Below are positions 40,993 to 51,730 of a DNA stretch of 64,000 nt, one piece after another. This stretch comes from Streptomyces sp. NBC_00683 (GTDB lineage: Bacteria > Actinomycetota > Actinomycetes > Streptomycetales > Streptomycetaceae): contig NZ_CP109013.1 in NCBI RefSeq assembly GCF_036226745.1, positions 2,728,001 to 2,792,000 on the forward strand. The letters are read 5' to 3'. Numbering within the stretch: the first letter of the stretch is position 1; each line of letters starts with the position of its first letter. A program made the position numbers and the translations under genes. The notes under the pieces are model-generated. The model did no database searches. It was not told the DNA's origin and saw only the letters and a program-made list of their open reading frames with translations.

Positions 40993-41667
40993 CTATGCGT
41001 TTGCGAACGAAATCCGTTCGATCGCCGTTGCGGCCTCCCGGTCGAGCAGCACCGCGGACGCACAACCGGGCGGCAGCAGTCCGCTCTCCGTGTCGCGCAG
41101 CAGCCGTCCGACCGCACCGCGGTGCCGGGCGAAGGCGTATCCGGATACGCCCCTTCCGCGCTCCCGCTGGCCCGCCCTGGCCACATGAGGGGTGACGTCG
41201 AGCAGGACGAGGTGCAGCGTGCGGCCCCGGCGCCCGGCCTCGCGGGCCAGCCAGCGCCGCACCCAGGCCTGGGTCCCGCAGTCGTGCACGACGACGGATC
41301 CGCCCGAGCGGAGCGCCCGCCACAGCCCGAGGTAGTGCGCGGCGCGGACCAGCGGCCGGTAGAGGGCGTACGGGAGTAAGGCGGGCAGGGAGCCCGCCCA
41401 GCGGTCCCTGGTGTCCTGGGAGTCGATGGCGTGCTCCCGCACCGCGCGCCGGATCAGCGTCGACTTCCCGCTGCCGGGCAGTCCGGAGACCACCACCACA
41501 TCGCCGGCGACGAAGTCCAGGCTGCGCGGGCCGAGCCCCTTCCTGCCCCGCAGATCACGCACCACCGGAGCGTGCGTGCCCAGGAGCCCCCGGGCGCGGG
41601 CACCCTGCTGCGCGGGCACAGCACCGCGTGCCGCCCCTGCGGTCGTCGCGTACGGCTGCAACGTCAT
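40993..41667 (-). CDS. Small P-loop ATPase, kinase-like
   Basis: 224 residues. Walker A GLPGSGKS (~62-69) in VVVVSGLPGSGKSTLIRRAV, then IDSQDTRDRW and a strand VVVHDCGTQ, with LHLVLLDVTPHVARAGQRERGRGVSGYAFARHRGAVGRLL. The layout (P-loop, substrate Asp, lid with basic residues) resembles polynucleotide/zeta-type kinases. Substrate unknown. Divergent from the riboswitch-controlled operon. Confidence 0.75.
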   Translation of the reverse strand: MTLQPYATTAGAARGAVPAQQGARARGLLGTHAPVVRDLRGRKGLGPRSLDFVAGDVVVVSGLPGSGKSTLIRRAVREHAIDSQDTRDRWAGSLPALLPYALYRPLVRAAHYLGLWRALRSGGSVVVHDCGTQAWVRRWLAREAGRRGRTLHLVLLDVTPHVARAGQRERGRGVSGYAFARHRGAVGRLLRDTESGLLPPGCASAVLLDREAATAIERISFANA

Positions 41668-41860
41668 CGCCCTCCCCCTGCCGAGTCACCACACCTGACC
41701 TGCCCAAGAAGTGTAAAGAAAAGGTAATGCGGCACAACCGGTTCCGGCCGCACGTGTCGGCGCCCGGACGGCCCCGGGTGCCTGCGCGGATCCGGTCGCC
41801 CCACTCTGGCGCAATGCGTGCGATGATGACCCCGCCAACTGCATACCGGCCGTTTGAATC

Positions 41861-42073
41861 CGCGCGGGAGAGTCCCGGTCACTGTGTGCGCCGGGCGCCG
41901 AAGGAGCAAGTTCCTCCCTTGAATCTCTCAGGCCCCGTACCGCGTGGATGAGGCAGATCTGAAAAGCGGGCCGCTCGCGCGGCTCCACCCAAGGTGCAAG
42001 CCGACCCCCGTAGGGGCTGACCCTTTCAGGGGCTCTCGGCGAACCTCTCAGGTTCCGATGACAGATGGGGAGG
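41861..42073 (+). promoter_or_regulatory. Tandem glycine riboswitch
   Basis: Two glycine-aptamer units. Unit 1 (about 41861-41968): CGGGAGAG, GCGCCGAAGGAGCAA, CTCTCAGG and a closing GGCAGA. Unit 2 (about 41969-42073): GGTGCAAGCC, AACCTCTCAGGTT, GATGACAGA and GGGGAG. This is the standard arrangement upstream of gcvT in actinobacteria, switching on glycine cleavage when glycine is high. Boundaries are approximate. Confidence 0.93.
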
Positions 42074-42109
42074 GAACGTCCTCTGTCGTCATGCCCTGGA
42101 GCCATGCCC

Positions 42110-43240
42110 ATGAGCACTGCCCCCGCCTCCCGTCTCACCGCCCTCGATGCGCTGCATCGCTCCCTGGGCGCGACCATGACCGATTTCGCCGGCTGGGACA
42201 TGCCCCTGCGGTACGCCAGTGAGCGCGACGAGCACAACGCCGTACGCACCCGGGCCGGGCTCTTCGACCTGTCGCACATGGGCGAGATCACCGTCACCGG
42301 ACCGCAGGCCGCGGCCTTCCTGAACTTCGCGCTGGTGGGCAACATCGCCACCGTCGGCGTGGGCCGGGCCCGCTACACGATGATCGTCGCCGAGGACGGC
42401 GGGATCCTGGACGACCTGATCGTCTACCGCCTGGGCGAGAACGAGGCCCCCGAGTACATGGTCGTCGCCAACGCGGGCAACGCACAGCTCGTGCTCGACA
42501 CGCTCGCCGGGCGCGCCGGGGGCTTCGACACCGAGGTGCGCGACGACCGCGACGCCTACGCGCTGCTCGCCGTCCAGGGCCCCGAGTCCCCCGCCATCCT
42601 GAAGTCGGTCACGGACGCCGACCTGGACGGGCTGAAGTACTACGCGGGCCTGCCCGGCACCGTCGCCGGTGTTCCCGCGCTCATCGCCCGTACCGGCTAC
42701 ACCGGCGAGGACGGCTTCGAGCTCTTCGTCGCCCCCGAGCACGCCGAGCAGCTGTGGAAGGCGCTCACCGAGGCGGGCGCCCCGCACGGCCTGATCCCGT
42801 GCGGCCTCTCCTGCCGCGACACGCTGCGCCTGGAGGCGGGCATGCCGCTGTACGGGCACGAGCTGACCACCGCGCTGACCCCGTTCGACGCGGGTCTTGG
42901 CCGGGTCGTGAAGTTCGAGAAGGAGGGCGACTTCGTCGGCCGCGAGGCGCTGCTGGCCGCCGCCGAGCGCGCCGAGACCGCCCCGCCCCGCAAGCTCGTC
43001 GGCCTGGTGGCCGAGGGCCGCCGGGTGCCGCGCGCCGGCTTCCAGGTCGTCGCCGACGGCAAGGTCATCGGCGAGGTCACGTCCGGCGCGCCGTCGCCGA
43101 CGCTGGGCAAGCCGATCGCCATGGCGTACGTGGACGCGGCGCACGCCGCGCCCGGTACCGAGGGCGTCGGCGTAGACATCCGGGGTACCCACGAGGCGTA
43201 CGAGGTCGTCGCACTGCCCTTCTACAAGCGTCAGAAGTGA
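42110..43240 (+). CDS. gcvT: Glycine cleavage system T protein (aminomethyltransferase)
   Basis: 376 residues from ATG 42110 (GGAG eight bases before; ATG 42104 is too close). Transfers the methylene from aminomethyl-lipoyl-H protein to tetrahydrofolate, releasing ammonia. Contains ALHRSLGATMTDFAGWDMPLRY, VRTRAGLFDLSHMGEI, ARTGYTGEDGFELF and CRDTLRLEAGMPLYGHEL, all GcvT hallmarks including the catalytic Asp region. gcvP is not in this window. Confidence 0.96.
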   Translation: MSTAPASRLTALDALHRSLGATMTDFAGWDMPLRYASERDEHNAVRTRAGLFDLSHMGEITVTGPQAAAFLNFALVGNIATVGVGRARYTMIVAEDGGILDDLIVYRLGENEAPEYMVVANAGNAQLVLDTLAGRAGGFDTEVRDDRDAYALLAVQGPESPAILKSVTDADLDGLKYYAGLPGTVAGVPALIARTGYTGEDGFELFVAPEHAEQLWKALTEAGAPHGLIPCGLSCRDTLRLEAGMPLYGHELTTALTPFDAGLGRVVKFEKEGDFVGREALLAAAERAETAPPRKLVGLVAEGRRVPRAGFQVVADGKVIGEVTSGAPSPTLGKPIAMAYVDAAHAAPGTEGVGVDIRGTHEAYEVVALPFYKRQK

Positions 43241-43331
43241 CAACGGGGCGTCCCGCACGTGACGTAGTCCCGTCTCACACCGTAAGACCACCGTTCATCA
43301 GCACTCCCCCGCGTACAGGAGAATTCAGGTC

Positions 43332-43709
43332 ATGAGCAACCCCCAGCAGCTGCGGTACAGCAAGGAGCACGAGTGGCTGTCGGCCCTCGAGGACGGTGTG
43401 GCCACGGTCGGTATCACCGAGTTCGCGGCCAACGCGCTCGGCGACGTGGTCTACGCCCAGCTCCCGGAGGTCGGTGACACGGTGACCGCGGGCGAGACCT
43501 GCGGTGAGCTGGAGTCGACCAAGTCGGTCAGCGACCTGTACTCGCCGGTGACCGGCGAGGTCACCGATGCCAACCAGGACGTCGTGGACGACCCGGCGCT
43601 GGTGAACTCCGCCCCCTTCGAGGGCGGCTGGCTGTTCAAGGTACGCGTCGCGGAGGAGCCGAAGGACCTGCTCTCCGCCGACGAGTACTCCGAGTTCTCC
43701 GGCAACTGA
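43332..43709 (+). CDS. gcvH: Glycine cleavage system H protein
   Basis: 125 residues. Carries the lipoyl arm that shuttles the aminomethyl group. Lipoylated lysine K64 in [14 protein letters not shown], preceded by YSKEHEWL and [20 protein letters not shown] lies just before the start. 91 bases after gcvT. Confidence 0.97.
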   Translation: MSNPQQLRYSKEHEWLSALEDGVATVGITEFAANALGDVVYAQLPEVGDTVTAGETCGELESTKSVSDLYSPVTGEVTDANQDVVDDPALVNSAPFEGGWLFKVRVAEEPKDLLSADEYSEFSGN

Positions 43710-43727
43710 GACCCAAGGGACCCCCTG

Positions 43728-44987
43728 ATGTCGCTTCTCAACTCCTCCCTCCACGAGCTGGACCCGGACGTCGCCGCCGCTGTCGACGCCGAGCTCCACC
43801 GCCAGCAGTCCACCCTCGAGATGATCGCTTCGGAGAACTTCGCTCCGGTCGCGGTCATGGAGGCGCAGGGCTCCGTCCTCACCAACAAGTACGCCGAGGG
43901 CTACCCCGGCCGCCGCTACTACGGCGGCTGCGAGCACGTCGACGTGGTCGAGCAGATCGCGATCGACCGGATCAAGGCGCTCTTCGGCGCCGAGGCCGCG
44001 AACGTCCAGCCGCACTCCGGTGCGCAGGCGAACGCCGCCGCGATGTTCGCGCTGCTGAAGCCGGGCGACACGATCATGGGCCTGAACCTGGCCCACGGCG
44101 GTCACCTGACCCACGGCATGAAGATCAACTTCTCCGGCAAGCTCTACAACGTGGTCCCGTACCACGTCGACGAGACCGGCATCGTGGACATGGCCGAGGT
44201 CGAGCGCCTCGCCAAGGAGTCCAAGCCGAAGCTGATCGTGGCCGGCTGGTCCGCGTACCCCCGTCAGCTCGACTTCGCCGCGTTCCGCCGCATCGCGGAC
44301 GAGGTCGGCGCATACCTGATGGTCGACATGGCCCACTTTGCGGGCCTGGTGGCCGCGGGTCTGCACCCCAACCCGGTGCCGCACGCCCATGTCGTCACGA
44401 CCACCACGCACAAGACCCTCGGCGGTCCGCGCGGTGGCGTCATCCTGTCGACGCAGGAGCTCGCCAAGAAGATCAACTCGGCGGTCTTCCCCGGTCAGCA
44501 GGGCGGCCCGCTGGAGCACGTGATCGCGGCCAAGGCGGTCTCCTTCAAGGTGGCGGCCACCGAGGAGTTCAAGGAGCGCCAGCAGCGCACCCTGGACGGT
44601 GCCCGCATCCTCGCCGAGCGTCTGGTGCAGCCGGACGTCACCGAGGTCGGCGTCTCCGTCCTGACCGGCGGCACGGACGTGCACCTGGTCCTGGTGGACC
44701 TGCGCAACTCCGAGCTGGACGGCCAGCAGGCCGAGGACCGCCTCCACGAGGTCGGCATCACGGTCAACCGGAACGCCGTTCCGAACGACCCGCGCCCCCC
44801 GATGGTCACCTCGGGCCTGCGGATCGGTACGCCGGCGCTGGCCACCCGCGGTTTCCAGGCCGAGGACTTCACCGAGGTCGCCGAGATCATCGCCTCGGCG
44901 CTGAAGCCGGCCTTCGACGCGGACGACCTGAAGGCCCGCGTGATCGCGCTGGCCGAGAAGTTCCCGCTGTACCCCGGCCTCAAGTAG
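43728..44987 (+). CDS. glyA: Serine hydroxymethyltransferase
   Basis: 419 residues. PLP enzyme interconverting serine and glycine with tetrahydrofolate. [50 protein letters not shown], and PLP lysine K229 in [14 protein letters not shown] are complete. 18 bases after gcvH, so cotranscribed under the glycine riboswitch. Confidence 0.97.
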   Translation: MSLLNSSLHELDPDVAAAVDAELHRQQSTLEMIASENFAPVAVMEAQGSVLTNKYAEGYPGRRYYGGCEHVDVVEQIAIDRIKALFGAEAANVQPHSGAQANAAAMFALLKPGDTIMGLNLAHGGHLTHGMKINFSGKLYNVVPYHVDETGIVDMAEVERLAKESKPKLIVAGWSAYPRQLDFAAFRRIADEVGAYLMVDMAHFAGLVAAGLHPNPVPHAHVVTTTTHKTLGGPRGGVILSTQELAKKINSAVFPGQQGGPLEHVIAAKAVSFKVAATEEFKERQQRTLDGARILAERLVQPDVTEVGVSVLTGGTDVHLVLVDLRNSELDGQQAEDRLHEVGITVNRNAVPNDPRPPMVTSGLRIGTPALATRGFQAEDFTEVAEIIASALKPAFDADDLKARVIALAEKFPLYPGLK

Positions 44988-45008
44988 GTCACCCGCAGTT
45001 TGCACGTC

Positions 45009-45056
45009 GGGTGGGGGCACCGCGCACACTGAACAGTGAGCACGGTGCCCCCACCC
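45009..45056 (+). terminator. Hairpin between glyA and sdaA
   Basis: GGGTGGGGGCACCG and its exact complement (14 bp), with a small inner CACTG/CAGTG stem in the loop. Weak T-run (TTGT) after it. Could end the glyA transcript or tune readthrough into sdaA. Confidence 0.75.
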
Positions 45057-45142
45057 TTGTCCCCGCGCTCTTCGGGCCCACCGGCCCGGCCCGCACCACC
45101 CGGCAGACAACGGCGTCTACCAACCCCCTTAGGAGTCCTCCC

Positions 45143-46528
45143 GTGGCCATCTCGGTCTTCGACCTCTTCTCGGTCGGCATCGGCCCGTCCAGCTCCCACA
45201 CGGTCGGCCCGATGCGCGCGGCGCGCATGTTCGCCCGCCGCCTCAAGAACGAGGGCCTGCTGGCCCACACCGTCTCGATACGGGCGGAGCTGTACGGCTC
45301 GCTCGGCGCGACCGGCCACGGCCACGGCACCCCCAAGGCCGTCCTGCTCGGCCTGGAGGGCGAGTCCCCCCGTACCGTCGACGTCGAGGGTGCCGACAGC
45401 CGGGTCGAGGAGATCCGCTCCACGGGGCGCATCAACCTCCTCGGCATGCACGAGATCCCCTTCGACACCGACGAGCAGCTGGTCCTGCACCGCCGCAAGG
45501 CACTGCCGTACCACGCCAACGGGATGACGATCTTCGCGTACGACCACGAGGGCACCCTCCTCCTGGAGAAGACGTACTACTCGGTCGGCGGCGGCTTCGT
45601 CGTCGACGAGGACGCGGTGGCCGGCGAGAACCCGATCGTCCCGGACGACACCGTCCTCAAGCACCCCTTCCGCACCGGTGACGAGCTGCTGCGGCTCGCC
45701 CGCGAGACGGGCCTGTCCATCTCCTCCCTCATGCTGGAGAACGAGAAGGCCTGGCGCACCGAGGCCGAGATCCGCACCGGCCTCCTGGAGATCTGGCGCG
45801 TCATGCAGGCCTGCGTCGCGCGCGGCATGGCCACCGAGGGCATCCTGCCGGGCGGTCTGAAGGTCCGCCGCCGTGCCGCGAACTCGGCCCGCCAGCTGCG
45901 CGCCGAGGGCGACCCGCAGGCGAACGCGATGGAGTGGATCACCCTCTACGCGATGGCCGTCAACGAGGAGAACGCCGCGGGCGGGCGTGTCGTCACCGCC
46001 CCGACCAACGGTGCGGCGGGCATCATCCCCGCCGTCCTGCACTACTACATGAACTTCGCCGCGGGCGGCTGCACCGAGGCCGAGAAGGACGACAGCATCG
46101 TCCGCTTCCTGCTGGCCGCCGGAGCCATCGGCATGCTCTTCAAGGAGAACGCCTCCATCTCCGGCGCCGAGGTCGGCTGCCAGGGCGAGGTCGGCTCCGC
46201 CTGCTCGATGGCCGCGGGCGCCCTCGCCGAGGTCCTCGGCGGCTCCGCCGAGCAGGTGGAGAACGCCGCCGAGATCGGCATGGAGCACAACCTGGGTCTG
46301 ACCTGCGACCCGGTGGGCGGCCTCGTGCAGATCCCGTGCATCGAGCGCAACGGCATGGCGGCGGTGAAGGCCGTCACGGCGGCCAGGATGGCGCTGCGCG
46401 GCGACGGCAGCCACAAGGTCTCCCTCGACAAGGTCATCAAGACCATGAAGGAGACGGGCGCGGACATGAGCGTGAAGTACAAGGAGACCGCGCGCGGCGG
46501 ACTCGCGGTGAACATCATCGAGTGCTAG
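45143..46528 (+). CDS. sdaA: L-serine ammonia-lyase (iron-sulfur type)
   Basis: 461 residues from GTG 45143 with AGGAG seven bases upstream; the frame is open to 45011 but that part overlaps the hairpin. Deaminates serine to pyruvate with a [4Fe-4S] cluster. N-terminal [21 protein letters not shown] and C-terminal catalytic part with cluster cysteines in [15 protein letters not shown] and [18 protein letters not shown]. Completes a glycine to serine to pyruvate route. Confidence 0.95.
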   Translation: MAISVFDLFSVGIGPSSSHTVGPMRAARMFARRLKNEGLLAHTVSIRAELYGSLGATGHGHGTPKAVLLGLEGESPRTVDVEGADSRVEEIRSTGRINLLGMHEIPFDTDEQLVLHRRKALPYHANGMTIFAYDHEGTLLLEKTYYSVGGGFVVDEDAVAGENPIVPDDTVLKHPFRTGDELLRLARETGLSISSLMLENEKAWRTEAEIRTGLLEIWRVMQACVARGMATEGILPGGLKVRRRAANSARQLRAEGDPQANAMEWITLYAMAVNEENAAGGRVVTAPTNGAAGIIPAVLHYYMNFAAGGCTEAEKDDSIVRFLLAAGAIGMLFKENASISGAEVGCQGEVGSACSMAAGALAEVLGGSAEQVENAAEIGMEHNLGLTCDPVGGLVQIPCIERNGMAAVKAVTAARMALRGDGSHKVSLDKVIKTMKETGADMSVKYKETARGGLAVNIIEC

Positions 46529-46547
46529 GCACAGGCCGGCCCGGGCG

Positions 46548-47102
46548 TCAGTCGAAGCAGCCGGTCCTCGCCCCGTCCGTCTCGGAGCCGACCTCTATCT
46601 CGAACCCGGAGCCCGAGTCGAACTCCGGTCCGGCCCGGTAGCCGTGCTCGATCTTCAGCCGGCGGGCCGTGGTGAACTGCACGGTCAGCAGGAGGGCATC
46701 GCCGTCCCCGCCTTTGGTGAAGCACAGTCCCGCCGTTGTTTCGGGAGTACTCGGGTCCGAAGGGTCGGACTGCAGACGCCAGCCGTCCGCCTCGGCGGTG
46801 GCGCGGTAGAAGTCCACGACCTTCTGCCGGGGGCCGGGGAAGGCGTAGACGCGTTCGGCGTACAGCCAGGCGTCGCCGCTGTCGTCGAGGCAGCCGGGCA
46901 CCGGGGCGAGGTCCTCGGGGACGGTCGCCCCCTCCGGAACGGATTCCAGGATCGGCTGGGCTCGTAGTGCCTTCACGCGTGTCGCCGTGTCGTCACAGGT
47001 GTTGAAGGGGGAGAGCGCGGAGCAGCCGCTCAGGCCGGTGGCGAGCAGGGCGGTGGCCAGGAGCAGTGCGCCGGGCCGAGCGGGGTTGGTCCGGTGCGGC
47101 AT
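46548..47102 (-). CDS. Uncharacterised lipoprotein
   Basis: 184 residues from ATG 47102. Signal PGALLLATALLATGLSGC with Cys at about residue 27, then a domain with paired cysteines (NTCDD, PGCLDD, GLCFTKGG, TGCFD) suggesting two disulfides, and KVVDFYRATAEADGWRL resembling small extracytoplasmic domains. Function unknown. The frame upstream to 47213 lacks a ribosome site. Convergent with sdaA, 19 bases apart. Confidence 0.75.
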   Translation of the reverse strand: MPHRTNPARPGALLLATALLATGLSGCSALSPFNTCDDTATRVKALRAQPILESVPEGATVPEDLAPVPGCLDDSGDAWLYAERVYAFPGPRQKVVDFYRATAEADGWRLQSDPSDPSTPETTAGLCFTKGGDGDALLLTVQFTTARRLKIEHGYRAGPEFDSGSGFEIEVGSETDGARTGCFD

Positions 47103-47404
47103 GGGTCTCCCGAGGGTCCTGGGCGGGCGGGCTTCACGGTCCGGTAGGGAACAGCAGCCGGAGCGAGAAGAGAGGTTACGACGGTGCCGGGACCGTGCTG
47201 ACACGGCGCCCAACCCCAGAAGCCCCCTAAGTGCTCATAGATGAGCAGCTGTTCGACCGCGATCATGCAGTTTCGGTCACAAGTGGCTTCCCTCTGTCGC
47301 CCACAAGGGGTTCACTTGACGTGACGCATGGTGACGCGGTCGCCCCACCGGCTCGCGGATCCGGCTCCGATGTCCAGGCCCCTGGCAGAGGAAGGAGGAC
47401 CGCG
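47103..47404. other. Intergenic region upstream of the terpene operon
   Basis: 302 bases between divergent genes. It includes a lower-GC stretch (47221-47330) with TTGACGTGACGC around 47317 and repeated TGACG units, probably promoter DNA for the plus-strand unit, and ends with a strong ribosome site GGAAGGAGG (47390-47398). No credible ORF otherwise. Confidence 0.5.
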
Positions 47405-48557
<1,153 letters not shown>

Positions 48558-48750
48558 CGGCGCACGCGCCGCGACAGGGCCCGGGGATCCCGGCTGCGGG
48601 GGCCTCGGGCCGCGGCGGCCGTGATCGGGTCGTGTGCCGCCGTCGTGTTCCGCCGTGCCGGAACAGGATGCGGCCGAGCGGGGACGATCACCGGACTGCC
48701 GGTCGCACCGGCCACAATCGGCCAGATCCGTCCGGCTCCGCAGACGAGTC

Positions 48751-48776
48751 GGCCCCCGCGCCACCGGCCGGGGGCC
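48751..48776 (-). terminator. Terminator of the EF-hand gene
   Basis: GGCCCCCG, 10-base loop, CGGGGGCC, nine bases past the EF-hand stop. The rest of the 48558-48750 gap between the convergent genes shows nothing recognisable. Confidence 0.6.
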
Positions 48777-48784
48777 CACTGCAC

Positions 48785-49000
48785 TCAGCCCTTGTTCTGA
48801 ACGGCCCAGAACTCCTCGAACGTGAGCTGCCCGTCACCGTTCGCGTCATGCGCGTTGATGATCGCCTGTGCCACCGTCTCGGTGACGAACGGGTCGCCGA
48901 GCTGCGCCATGGCGCTCTTGTACTCGGCCGCCGTGATCAGGCCGTCGCCGTTCTGGTCGAACTGCTCGAATGCCTTGCGCGCCGACTCGATGTCCGCCAC
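48785..49000 (-). CDS. cabB: Calmodulin-like protein with two EF hands
   Basis: 71 residues with two canonical calcium loops: DQNGDGLITAAE and DANGDGQLTFEE, each with Asp/Asn at 1, 3, 5 and Glu at 12. Matches the short Streptomyces calcium-binding protein CabB (S. coelicolor SCO5464, from memory) thought to act in calcium homeostasis. Symbol is by resemblance and gene neighbourhood, so moderate certainty. Divergent from the GNAT gene. Confidence 0.9.
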   Translation of the reverse strand: MADIESARKAFEQFDQNGDGLITAAEYKSAMAQLGDPFVTETVAQAIINAHDANGDGQLTFEEFWAVQNKG

Positions 49001-49092
49001 TGTCCCGCCCCTTCGTAAAGCGTTGCTGACGTGGTCAGATTATCGGGCGGAAATCCGGCCCGGTGCGGCGGCCGGTCGGTGATCATGGAGGC

Positions 49093-49731
49093 ATGCCCGA
49101 CACACTTGCCCAGATCCTCGCAGCGGCGGCGCGCGGGACGTTTCCCGCGCCGGACGGCACCACCACCATCGTGGAGCAGCCGAGCGTCCGCGACGCCGGT
49201 GTGCTCGCGCTGACCGCCCACTCGGTGGTGTTCAGCGACGAGGACCCGCAGTGGATACGGTCCACGCTGGCCGCCACCCCTTCCGACGCGCTGGGCGCCA
49301 CCATGAACCCGCACTTCCTGTGCGCGCTGCTGGCCCGCACCGGACGCCGGACGAACACCATCGACCTGCTGACGGTCGCCGACGCGCTGCCGGGCGGCCC
49401 GGACCTGCCCCTGCGGGAGATCCGGGACCCCGACCACCCCCGGGTGGCGCGGGCGATGAAGTACCGCGACGAGGTACGCGTCTGGGCCACGGACGGCGGT
49501 GTGGTGCTGCTGGGCCGAGGGGTCGCCGGGCGCTGGGAGACCGCGATCGAGGTGGACGAGGCGGCACGCGGCCGGGGGCTCGGGGTGCGGCTGGCGCGGG
49601 CGGCCCGACAGCTGGTGCCGGACCCGTTCGTGTGGTCGCAGCAGTCGCCGGGCAACGCGCGCAGCGTACGGACGTTCCAGGCGGCGGGGTTCCGGCCGGT
49701 GGGCTCGGAGGCGCTGCTGATCCCCGGGTAG
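49093..49731 (+). CDS. GNAT-family acetyltransferase
   Basis: 212 residues from ATG 49093. The C-terminal half carries the GNAT core: TAIEVDEAARGRGLGVRLARAARQLV (acetyl-CoA loop RGRGLG) and QQSPGNARSVRTFQAAGFRPVGSEALL. The N-terminal ~100 residues (VLALTAHSVVFSDEDPQWIRSTL) are a conserved extension. Substrate unknown. Shares a 92-base divergent region with the EF-hand gene. Confidence 0.87.
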   Translation: MPDTLAQILAAAARGTFPAPDGTTTIVEQPSVRDAGVLALTAHSVVFSDEDPQWIRSTLAATPSDALGATMNPHFLCALLARTGRRTNTIDLLTVADALPGGPDLPLREIRDPDHPRVARAMKYRDEVRVWATDGGVVLLGRGVAGRWETAIEVDEAARGRGLGVRLARAARQLVPDPFVWSQQSPGNARSVRTFQAAGFRPVGSEALLIPG

Positions 49732-49751
49732 TGCCGGGCCGGGGAGTGCGG

Positions 49752-50939
49752 TCAGCGGAAGACGCCGGTGTGGCCGAGCGAGTAGCGGCCCGGCTGCGGA
49801 TAGACGGCCAGCCCGTGCGGCCCGCTGCCGACCGGGATCCTGGCCAGCTGCTTGCCGCTGGTGGTGTCGATCGCGTACACCTCGGCGTCGTAACGCCCGG
49901 ACAGCCAGAGCACCTTGCCGTCCGCCGATACGCCGCCCATGTCCGGGCTGCCGCCGTCGGGCAGGTGCCACTTCTTGGTGAGCTCCTTCTTCCCGAAGTC
50001 AAAGACGGAGACGGAACCCTCGCCCCGGTTGGAGATGTACATCTCCTTGGAGTCCCGGCTGACATAGAGCCCGTGGCAGCCCTTGCCGGTGGGCAGCAGC
50101 TTCGGGGTGGTGAACTTCTTCCCGTCGAGCACCCACATGCCGTGCGCCATCATGTCGGCGATGTAGAAGGTCGATCCGTCCGGGGAGATCTTCACGTCCT
50201 GCGGCATGGCGCCCTGCATCGGCAGCTTCTGCTGTCCGACGACCTCCATCTTCTCCGTGTCGACCTTGAGGAGCTCGCCGGAGAACTCGCAGGAGACGAT
50301 GAAGTACCGCCCGTCCGCCGAGAAGTCCGCGTGGTTGACGCCCGAGCAGCTCACCGGGACGGTCTTGGCCCGGTCCATGGTCTTCGGGTCGCGGAAGACC
50401 AGTTCGTGGTCGAGCGAGGCCATGACGACGGCGTACTTGCCGTTCGGGGTGAAGTAGAGGTTGTACGGGTCGGAGACCTCGAGCGTGCGGCCGGTCTTCC
50501 CGGTGGCCGGGTCGATGGCGGTGAGGCTGTCGCCCACGTCGTTGTTGACCCAGAGCGTCTTCAGGTCCCAGGAGGGGACGACGTGCTGGGGCTGCGCGCC
50601 GACGGGGATGGTCTCGATGACCTTGTACGTCGCGGGGTCGATCACCGAAACGGTGTTGGAGTTGGTGTTGGGGACGTACACCCGGGACGGGAAGCCCTTG
50701 ACGGCCGGTGACAGCTTTCCCGCGCGGTCGGCGGCGTAGACGTCCTCGGGGTCGAGCACCGGCGGCATCCCCGGCAGTCCCGGCGGGGTCGCGGCCCGTT
50801 CGGGCTCGGCCTGTCGTGCGGCGGCCTCGGTGCGGGAGGGCCGGGTGTGGTCCGCGGGCGCCTGGCAGGCGGCGAGCGCCGCGACGAGTACGCCCCCGAG
50901 CAGGGCCGTGGCTGTGGTGGTGCGCATGGAGGGAAGCAT
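49752..50939 (-). CDS. YVTN/YncE-type beta-propeller lipoprotein
   Basis: 395 residues from ATG 50939, overlapping the deacetylase stop as TGATG. Lipoprotein signal ATALLGGVLVAALAAC. A disordered linker leads to seven propeller repeats: RVYVPNTNSNTVSVIDPATYKVIETIPVG, TLWVNNDVGDSLTAIDPATGK, YFIVSCEFSGELLKVDTEKMEVV, MYISNRGEGSVSVFDFGKKEL, LWLSGRYDAEVYAIDTTSGKQLARIPVG. Extracytoplasmic, perhaps binding a surface polymer with its coupled deacetylase. A much longer frame upstream (to 51839) is only antisense-phase sequence of the deacetylase. Confidence 0.9.
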   Translation of the reverse strand: MLPSMRTTTATALLGGVLVAALAACQAPADHTRPSRTEAAARQAEPERAATPPGLPGMPPVLDPEDVYAADRAGKLSPAVKGFPSRVYVPNTNSNTVSVIDPATYKVIETIPVGAQPQHVVPSWDLKTLWVNNDVGDSLTAIDPATGKTGRTLEVSDPYNLYFTPNGKYAVVMASLDHELVFRDPKTMDRAKTVPVSCSGVNHADFSADGRYFIVSCEFSGELLKVDTEKMEVVGQQKLPMQGAMPQDVKISPDGSTFYIADMMAHGMWVLDGKKFTTPKLLPTGKGCHGLYVSRDSKEMYISNRGEGSVSVFDFGKKELTKKWHLPDGGSPDMGGVSADGKVLWLSGRYDAEVYAIDTTSGKQLARIPVGSGPHGLAVYPQPGRYSLGHTGVFR

Positions 50940-51730
50940 CAGGTCAGCAGCTCCGTCGTGGTCACCGCGCGCAGTTGGCGCCGGTCGATTTCGGTGAGGA
51001 GGAGGGGCAGTGCGGCGACGGTGTCCCGGTAGCCGAAGTGCAGGCTCACCACGGACCCGTTGCGGAGTTCGCCTGCGACCTTGCGGGTGACCGCGGCGAC
51101 GCCCGGCGAGGTGAAGTCGAGCGAGTCCACGTCGTAGGAGAGGACGTGTGCGTAGCCGGCCCGCCGGGCGAGGTCCTGGACGAGCGGGGTGGCGTACTGG
51201 GCGCGCGACGGGCGGAACCAGGTGCCGATGGAGCCGGTGAGGCGGCGCAGCCGCTGCGCGCAGCCGGTGATCTCGGCGTACGCCTGCGCTTCGTCCATCG
51301 CGTTGATGTCGAGGTGGCGCTGGGTGTGGTTGCCGAGGTCGTGGCCGCCGTCGAGAATCCGGCGGGCCATCCCGGGGTGTTCGTCGAGCCAGCTTCCGAC
51401 GGCCAGGACGGTGAGCCGGGCTCCGGCCCGTTCGGCCTCGGCGAGGACGGTGCGCGCGAGGACGGGGTCGCCGTGGCCGTGGAAGGTGAGGGCGACCCGG
51501 TTCCGGTCGCGGGGGCCGTGCTCGATCTGGACCGGCCGGCCCGGGAAACGGTGCGGGGCGGGAGCAGGGGCGACGGCGCCGCGGGACTGCTGGGGCTCGT
51601 GGCCCTTCTGCGGCGCGTGGGTGGTGGTGTCGTCCCGCGTACAGCCTGCGGTGGCGGCGCCGGCCAGGAGCGCCCCCGCTGTCGCGCGCAGGGCGGTGCG
51701 GCGGGGAACCGGTGTCCTGCGACCGTTCAT
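50939..51730 (-). CDS. Polysaccharide deacetylase-fold lipoprotein with altered first motif
   Basis: 263 residues. Signal with twin Arg and lipobox: PRRTALRATAGALLAGAATAGC (Cys30). NodB fold: motif 2 HTQRH (135-139), motif 3 TWFRPSRAQY, motif 4 SYDVDSLDF, motif 5 SVVSLHFGY. Motif 1, normally TFDDG with the base and a metal Asp, reads TFHGHG (82-87). So the usual catalytic Asp pair is missing. Possibly a rewired metal site or a non-catalytic binder. Translationally coupled to the YVTN lipoprotein. Confidence 0.87.
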   Translation of the reverse strand: MNGRRTPVPRRTALRATAGALLAGAATAGCTRDDTTTHAPQKGHEPQQSRGAVAPAPAPHRFPGRPVQIEHGPRDRNRVALTFHGHGDPVLARTVLAEAERAGARLTVLAVGSWLDEHPGMARRILDGGHDLGNHTQRHLDINAMDEAQAYAEITGCAQRLRRLTGSIGTWFRPSRAQYATPLVQDLARRAGYAHVLSYDVDSLDFTSPGVAAVTRKVAGELRNGSVVSLHFGYRDTVAALPLLLTEIDRRQLRAVTTTELLT

